Shown piece by piece: positions 58,101 to 64,000 of a stretch of DNA of 64,000 bases. This DNA is from a virus. The notes below the pieces were generated by a model. That model was not told the origin of the DNA and did not search any database. It worked only from the letters and a program-made list of their open reading frames with translations. The DNA lies in the IMG/VR virus record IMGVR_UViG_3300021090_000015, positions 1-64,000 of that record; one strand, 5' to 3'. Position 1 is the stretch's first letter. Each line of letters begins with the position of its first letter. Position numbers and translations under genes: made by a program.

Positions 58101-61100
58101 CCATATGCGCGCACGCGTTTGATTAAGAAGCATGCAGATGAACCACTCAAGGATAAATTCGGGGAGAAGTTTGACTAATGCATCCGGTCACACTTTACGC
58201 GATCAATTCAGTGGAGCAGACGATCGTTACCGGACGATGGGAACGACTCGCATGTCTGCGCCATTTGTATGATCTATCGCGGGCCGGGCAACTGCCGGCA
58301 TTGGCGGCGAAGCGGATCGAGAAGGCAACAGGGCGACCGGTGCCGCCGCGGGATACGGAGTGGCAGTGGATATTCGATGAAGAGCAGGCGACGTTTGTTG
58401 CTATCGAATGGTTCGAACAGTTGGTGCACGTGGAGGGACAATTCGCAGGGCAGCCGATTGAGTTGATCCCTGCGCACGTGTTCGAGATCGGTTGTCTCTT
58501 TGGGTGGGTATCGAAGCATGAAAGACTAAAGCGCGCCAATGGACGCGAAACAGGTTTACGCCGATTTAACTTTGCATTCGTGACCGAGGCGCGCAAGAAC
58601 TCAAAGACCACGCGCGGTGCCGGTGTTGGCAATTACATGATGGTGGGCGATATGGAAGCAGCGCCTGCGGTGTACTGCACCGCTGTGGATCGCGCCCAGG
58701 CGAGAGTCCTATATAACTATTCGGCATCGATGGCAAACAAAAGCCGCGATCTGCGCAAACGCCTGTACATTGGAAAATATGAAATGAGGCACCGCATGCG
58801 TGGCGGACAAATGCAGGCATTCTCCGGAGAGATCAAGAACAAAGACTCGTTCAACCCATCGTGTGCATTCATCGACGAGTACCACGCGCACCCGACATCG
58901 AAGCTGTTTGACCTCATGAGCACGGCACAGGGGCAGAGATCGCAGCCGTTGATCTACACCATCACAACCGCGGGGGATGATGTCGAGAGTCCGTGTCACC
59001 AGGAATACGAATACTGCAAACTAATCATCGAAGGATCAGTCAGCGACAAAGGGGACGCAACCAAAAACGAACGTTATTTCGTGATGATCCGTGAGATGGA
59101 TGAAAAGGATGACGAGCACGATCCTCGTAACTGGATTAAATCCAACCCACTGCGGGCATCGACTCCGAAGGGATTGGAAAAACTAAAGCAACAACACGAT
59201 ACCGCTTTTGGTTCGAAGATCCCCGAGAAGATCCGTTCATTTCGGATTAAAAATTTAAACATCTGGCAGCACGGCAACGAGCACAGTTATCTGGGTGATT
59301 ACATGGTGGGGGAGGGTAGCCAGCAATCGCAGTGGGAACGATGCGGGGTGTCGCGTGAAATATTCCTAGAGATGACGCGTGGGTTGCTGTGTATCGTAGG
59401 GGCGGACCTTTCGAAGACAGTCGATCTCACGGCGCTGGCGTTTGTCTTTGCATTGCCGAATGACCAGATCGGGATCACGGCGCATGGGTTTATGCCGGAG
59501 GGTGCGGTCGAGCGACACCGCAAGACGGATAAGATCCCATATCGAGATTGGGCAAAAGCCGGATGGCTGACGATCACGCAGGGAAATGTGACCGATTACA
59601 AAACACTGATCGAGCAGATCGAAGCGATCAATGGAAGATTACTTGCTGATGAGTTGGCATCAGATGATGAGCAGGAAAAGAAACAAGCGATGGCTCGACT
59701 CTTGAAACATCATTATGCGGCGTTGAATGGCTGGCAGGTGCATGAGTTTTGCTATGACCCATACAATGCGACGCATCTAAAAAACGAATTAGATGACCTG
59801 GGCTACACCACCATCGAGGTACGGCAGACGATGCCAAACCTAAACGAGCCCACTAAATTATTTCGAAATGCGGTAGCCAGTGGAAAGCTCGTACATGACG
59901 GCTCGCCGCTGTTGACCTGGTGCGTGGGCAACGCGCAGGAGATCGTCGATACGAAAGAGAACATCATGATCTCGAAGAAAAATGCCGGCGACACCAAGCG
60001 GGTGGACCTGCTGGCTGCAGGGATCGATGGGTTGTTCAGAGTCCAGCCATTGCGCGAGATGACCAGTTATCAGGAGTATGTGAATTCGGATGAGTTCGGG
60101 TTATAGCTTTTAACTATTAGCTGTTAGCGATTGGTTTCTTGTTTATGGCGGATCGAGCCTGGTGAACAAGAATTTCAAGGAGAGATTTGATGACCAATGA
60201 AGAGTTTGAAAATCTGCGCGAAGGCGATATTGTGCAAAACAAAGGCAGCGGGGTAGGCTATATTATTATTTCCAAATATAGAGATATGGCTATTGCCGTC
60301 AGAACGGTTGAATTAACAAACCCAGGAGAATGGGAGATCGTTCAAAAGCGTCTCGATTTAGTGAGATCAAAGAAGTCTCTTCTGAAATAATCTTGTTTTG
60401 CAGCTCCACCAGGTGGTTGCACAAGAAATCCATCTCTTGACAGTGCAATTGATTGACCTATAATTCGCATCGACAGCGTCTTGCGTGCCCCCCTCACGCC
60501 GGACGTTGTCGGTTTAAGAACCATTGACTCCCCACCCCTTACGCTTATAATCCCATTAATCGAACAACAAAGGCAGTCCTGGTTTTAGATCGGGACGCAT
60601 TATGTCGGAGGATGCCGCCCGACGACTCTCTCAATGAGTCGTCGGGTTTTTTTATTTGGAGCTTTATTCAAAATGGCAAAGCAGAAAAGCGATGCACTCA
60701 GGCCTGTGACATTATATGTTTCAAAAATCGAGACTAATGAGATTTCCCTGGATTACATGGAGCGACCACGAGTTACGACGATGGACCTGGAGATGACGCT
60801 CCAGGATGCGCAAATCCTTAGCGATTTTCTGCTTGAATCTTTAAAAGCAAAACATGTGGGTGCGGTGCTGGGTGCGGTGCGTGTGCGGTTCGAAGGTAAT
60901 CTTGTGCATGGTTAGTCGTGAAACGGAGAGTTGATATGGATTCAATTAAATTTCTTTTGATCGTCACTGAAGCGGTGGGATGGTACATCAATGATGCGCC
61001 AGAATCAAAAACTCAGGGGGCTAACCGTCGTAGAGCTGTGAGGGTCGGGAAAACTGTTTACGCTTATGACATCATCTCATTCGACGGTGTGCCATATGCG

Positions 61101-64000
61101 TATGTAGTTCCAGAGAATCCTTCTGCTCCGGAATGGGGACGTGTCGGTGAAAGAGGCAGTGTGATCTTCGATGACGAAGGTCGCTTCCAGTCGCAAGTGA
61201 AAGAAATCAGGGCATTCGTCAGGGTAGTACCGCTTCGCAGTGCAGACAATGATGTAGCGGCTGCCATACGCTACCTGGCGGACACGATTAAAGAAAAGAA
61301 GTAGTAAGAACTCGAAGGAGACGAGATGACTGAAACATTATCTGGACAGATCACGGTAACAACGGCCGGAACTGCAGTGCCGGGTCCGGATATTCCGGGA
61401 GCGTGCTACGTGCGTTTTTTGTCTTCCAGCACAGGAGTGGGCTTCGTTGGGAACAATGGCGCCAATGATGTGGACTCTACTAATGGATACGAGCTTTCTC
61501 CTGGGAATGGATTGCCATTTCTTGTGACAAACCTAAAGGACTATTGGTTCGATGTTTCGGTGAATGGTCAGAAGTTTTGTTGGATCAGAGCAGGCTAAGC
61601 CTCGATGGATAGAATAAAGTATCTGTGCGGAGGTGGCTATGCCTGATATACGAGTTAGGCGTTGGTGGAAGTTGGAAGAGGAGGGAGTGAGTGATGTTGT
61701 CGCTCCGACGGTGACGATTACCTGTACTCAATCGAGTCCTAGTTCTGCCAGTCCGTTGAATTTTACGTTCACGTTGAGCGAAGCATCTATGGATTTTACG
61801 ATAAACAGCATCACGGCAGGAAAGGGAACGAAATCGAACTTTGCAGGCTCTGGAGTTTCTTATACCTGCGACCTTGCGCCCGATTATTCAGGCAGTGCCA
61901 CAATGGATGTGGCGGGCGGAGCTTTCCACGATGCGGCAGGCAACGGCAACACGGCTGCGACTCAATTCGTGATGGTGGTATTTGCGGCGGCTATTTCCCC
62001 GACGATTGGGGCTACGATTGTTACAGACGGCGACATGGAATCAGGGGTAGTTACAACATTTCCCGCCGTTAATTCGCCAACAACACGCGAAAAATCAGGG
62101 ACACAGAAACATGGCGGCGCTCAATCATTGCACATTATTACTGATGCAGTAGCGGAGGGAGCACAGCAAATAGAAACGGCTCTGGCGAATACATGGCATC
62201 ACATAAACGCCTGGGGGTATGTGGTGAGCGGCGATTTACGAATTAAAGGTGCTTTCGCGTTTGCAAATATTTATAAACTATTCAGTGCCGCTTCTTGGGT
62301 AGAGTTGTTTGGTTCTGATGTCACACTAAACGCAACCAATCCGCGTATCCAGTTCGTCTCTGATTTGGTCGCAATCTCTGAATTTTATACTGATGATGTC
62401 TATGTTAAACCTCTGACAATGGCGACGTGTTTCGCAACCCCGCGAACAGGCGGAGCACTGGATACGGTTAGCGCAAAGGTTACTTCCATTGATTTACACA
62501 AAATCGGCGTGGTAGCAAACCTGGATTCTATCTCCGCCCCGCTAAATTACGTGCTTGCAGTGGTGGATAAATATAGCAGTCGTGCATGGTTATATCAGAT
62601 CAGTAATGGTGTCTATGCCGCCAAAATAAACGCGGCGGCGATCACCTATGTAGATGACAAACTAATTGAAATCCGCCACACAGCAGCAACCACCTATCAA
62701 CTTTGGTACAACGGTGCACAGGTGGGAGCCGATCAAACTATCAACGACGCAGCGATCAACAACAACACTCTCTATGCTCAATTCTCAACGTATGCCGGGA
62801 ATACGTTTACGTCTTTTATGTGAGCGACGGCTCAATCAAGACCGAGACCGTCGCGCAACAGTGGAAAATGGAAGATAACGCAGCAGATGCCATCGTTTCA
62901 GGAACCATCATTGGCGAACTTGTTGGGGGCAATACCGCCGATGTACAAGCCGCGTTGGGTGGTCATGGTTCATTCCATTTGGACGGGGCGGGGCAATATG
63001 TCAAGATCAATCTTGTGCCTGACCTGATGCGGGCGGATGAGATAGCACATCTCTGGACGAAATACGCCAGCAATCCGGTATTGAGTGATGCAGCATCAAT
63101 TCAATTCGGGCAGGTGATCAGGAACCAATCAGGCGGATGGTATTTTTTCGGAGCCTATAACGGAGGCTGTACCCGCTGGTCGTCGACTGACCTTATCACA
63201 TGGACTGACCCGCTGGAAGTCTTTACGGGTGGTGGTGTGGGTGCGTGGGATGAATTGATTCAGGTGGTTTGTCCATTCCGTAAACCTGATAATTCGTGGG
63301 TGATGTTATATCGTGGTGCGGAGGGTAGTGGAGGTGGCTTGCAAATGGGAATGGCAACCAGCGCCAACGGCACGACATGGACACGCAAAGACAACGGTGG
63401 CGTAAATGATGGGTTAATAAGCATGGGCGGGAACTATGACCCGACTTGTGTGATGCTAATTGACTCGACCTATCATATCTATGTCAACGGATTGCCGGAC
63501 CACGGACATACGAACCTTTACACTACAACCGATTTCAGCACCTTCACGCCCTACGCCAGCAACCCCGTTTTCGATAATGGCTTCTGCGGAACAGTCTGGA
63601 AGCATGGCAGTTATTACTACATGCTCATTCCCAGAGACTTGGGTACGAGTGCAAGTATTTTGCATGAACATGGATTAGCCCTGTATCGTTGTAGTGACCA
63701 ATACTTCGCCTATGGCGTGCGAGAGTTTCTCGGCTATGTGGTGGTCAATGACCAAACCTATGATGACCGTTATTTGGATACTCCATCGGTGCCTGTGACA
63801 GATGTCTATCGGGATACATTTGGAGCAGAGTTTGGCGACAATCTGCACGTCATCTACTCAGGTGACTTGACGGCGATCAAGCAAAATCTAGTGTCGTCAA
63901 CGTTTACAGAACTGGCAGCGCGACCGGCAATCCCTGAATCGGAAACGGAAATATACCATCACGCAAAGCGGTCATTTAGCTTCAATATGCAGCTTGATAG
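46104..64000. mobile_element. Prophage C, left-hand part
   Basis: From the second att core rightward the gene order of prophage B starts again: leftward integrase, early genes, initiator-like gene, accessory genes, holin-like, HNH, TerS and TerL. Many products are clearly homologous to those of B but diverged, and the cargo genes differ. The unit continues past the right edge, before any portal or capsid gene is reached. Confidence 0.72.

Overview
The window is wholly phage-derived: I see no host housekeeping gene. It reads as parts of three related temperate siphophage genomes lying head to tail, here called prophage A (1 to about 9336), B (9291 to 46149, complete, 36.8 kb) and C (46104 to the right edge). 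The junctions A/B and B/C carry the same 46-bp core, matching the anticodon arm, T arm and 3' acceptor strand of a tRNA-Gly(CCC) gene. Each lies next to a leftward tyrosine integrase and a rightward excisionase-like gene. The host is probably a member of the Chloroflexota (Anaerolineae). That is an inference from intergenic sequence style (repeats such as gtgatcagtggtcagtgatc and accaaggatcaccaaggag), from leaderless genes and from protein style; no host gene proves it. An assembly chimera of related phages cannot be excluded from sequence alone.

Prophage A shows its tail end (repeat-rich fibre, Dit-like protein, Gp37-like hub, DNRLRE fibre), then a lysogeny block: a conserved 182-aa protein, an HTH protein, a leftward TerB-BRCT protein with a 33-aa membrane peptide, an excisionase-like HTH protein and the att core. 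Prophage B runs integrase, early/replication genes with an origin-like palindrome pair inside the initiator-like gene, an accessory zone, the packaging block (holin-like protein, HNH, cos candidate, TerS, TerL), a small cargo zone, head genes (portal, S49 protease, coat), tail genes (tube, G/GT chaperones with -1 frameshift, tape measure, hub, fibres), then the lysogeny block with a leftward regulatory operon. Prophage C repeats this order from its integrase to TerL, followed by a different cargo zone of adhesin or glycosidase-like proteins that runs off the window.

The accessory zone of prophage B holds a true integron: an IntI-type integrase with the IntI-specific insertion, followed in the same orientation by an array of small cassettes (zinc-ribbon proteins, a D12-class adenine methylase, unknowns) separated by attC-like sites. 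This is a phage-borne, reverse-oriented integron.

Several conserved elements are not explained by genes. (1) Four small RNA units, each with a TATAAT promoter, a covarying 8-bp hairpin and an intrinsic terminator, flank the packaging block in both B and C, much like the lambda late leader (6S RNA). (2) Four early-leader hairpins have unrelated stem sequences but a constant 23-nt loop that looks like the ribosome-binding sites of the early genes. (3) Ten dispersed 35/36-bp inverted repeats (TCTTGTT...AACAAGA) lie between 40.9 and 60.5 kb. (4) Lysogeny genes have their -10 box 6-7 nt before the ATG and so are probably leaderless. (5) A G-rich 31-nt block is identical in A and B.
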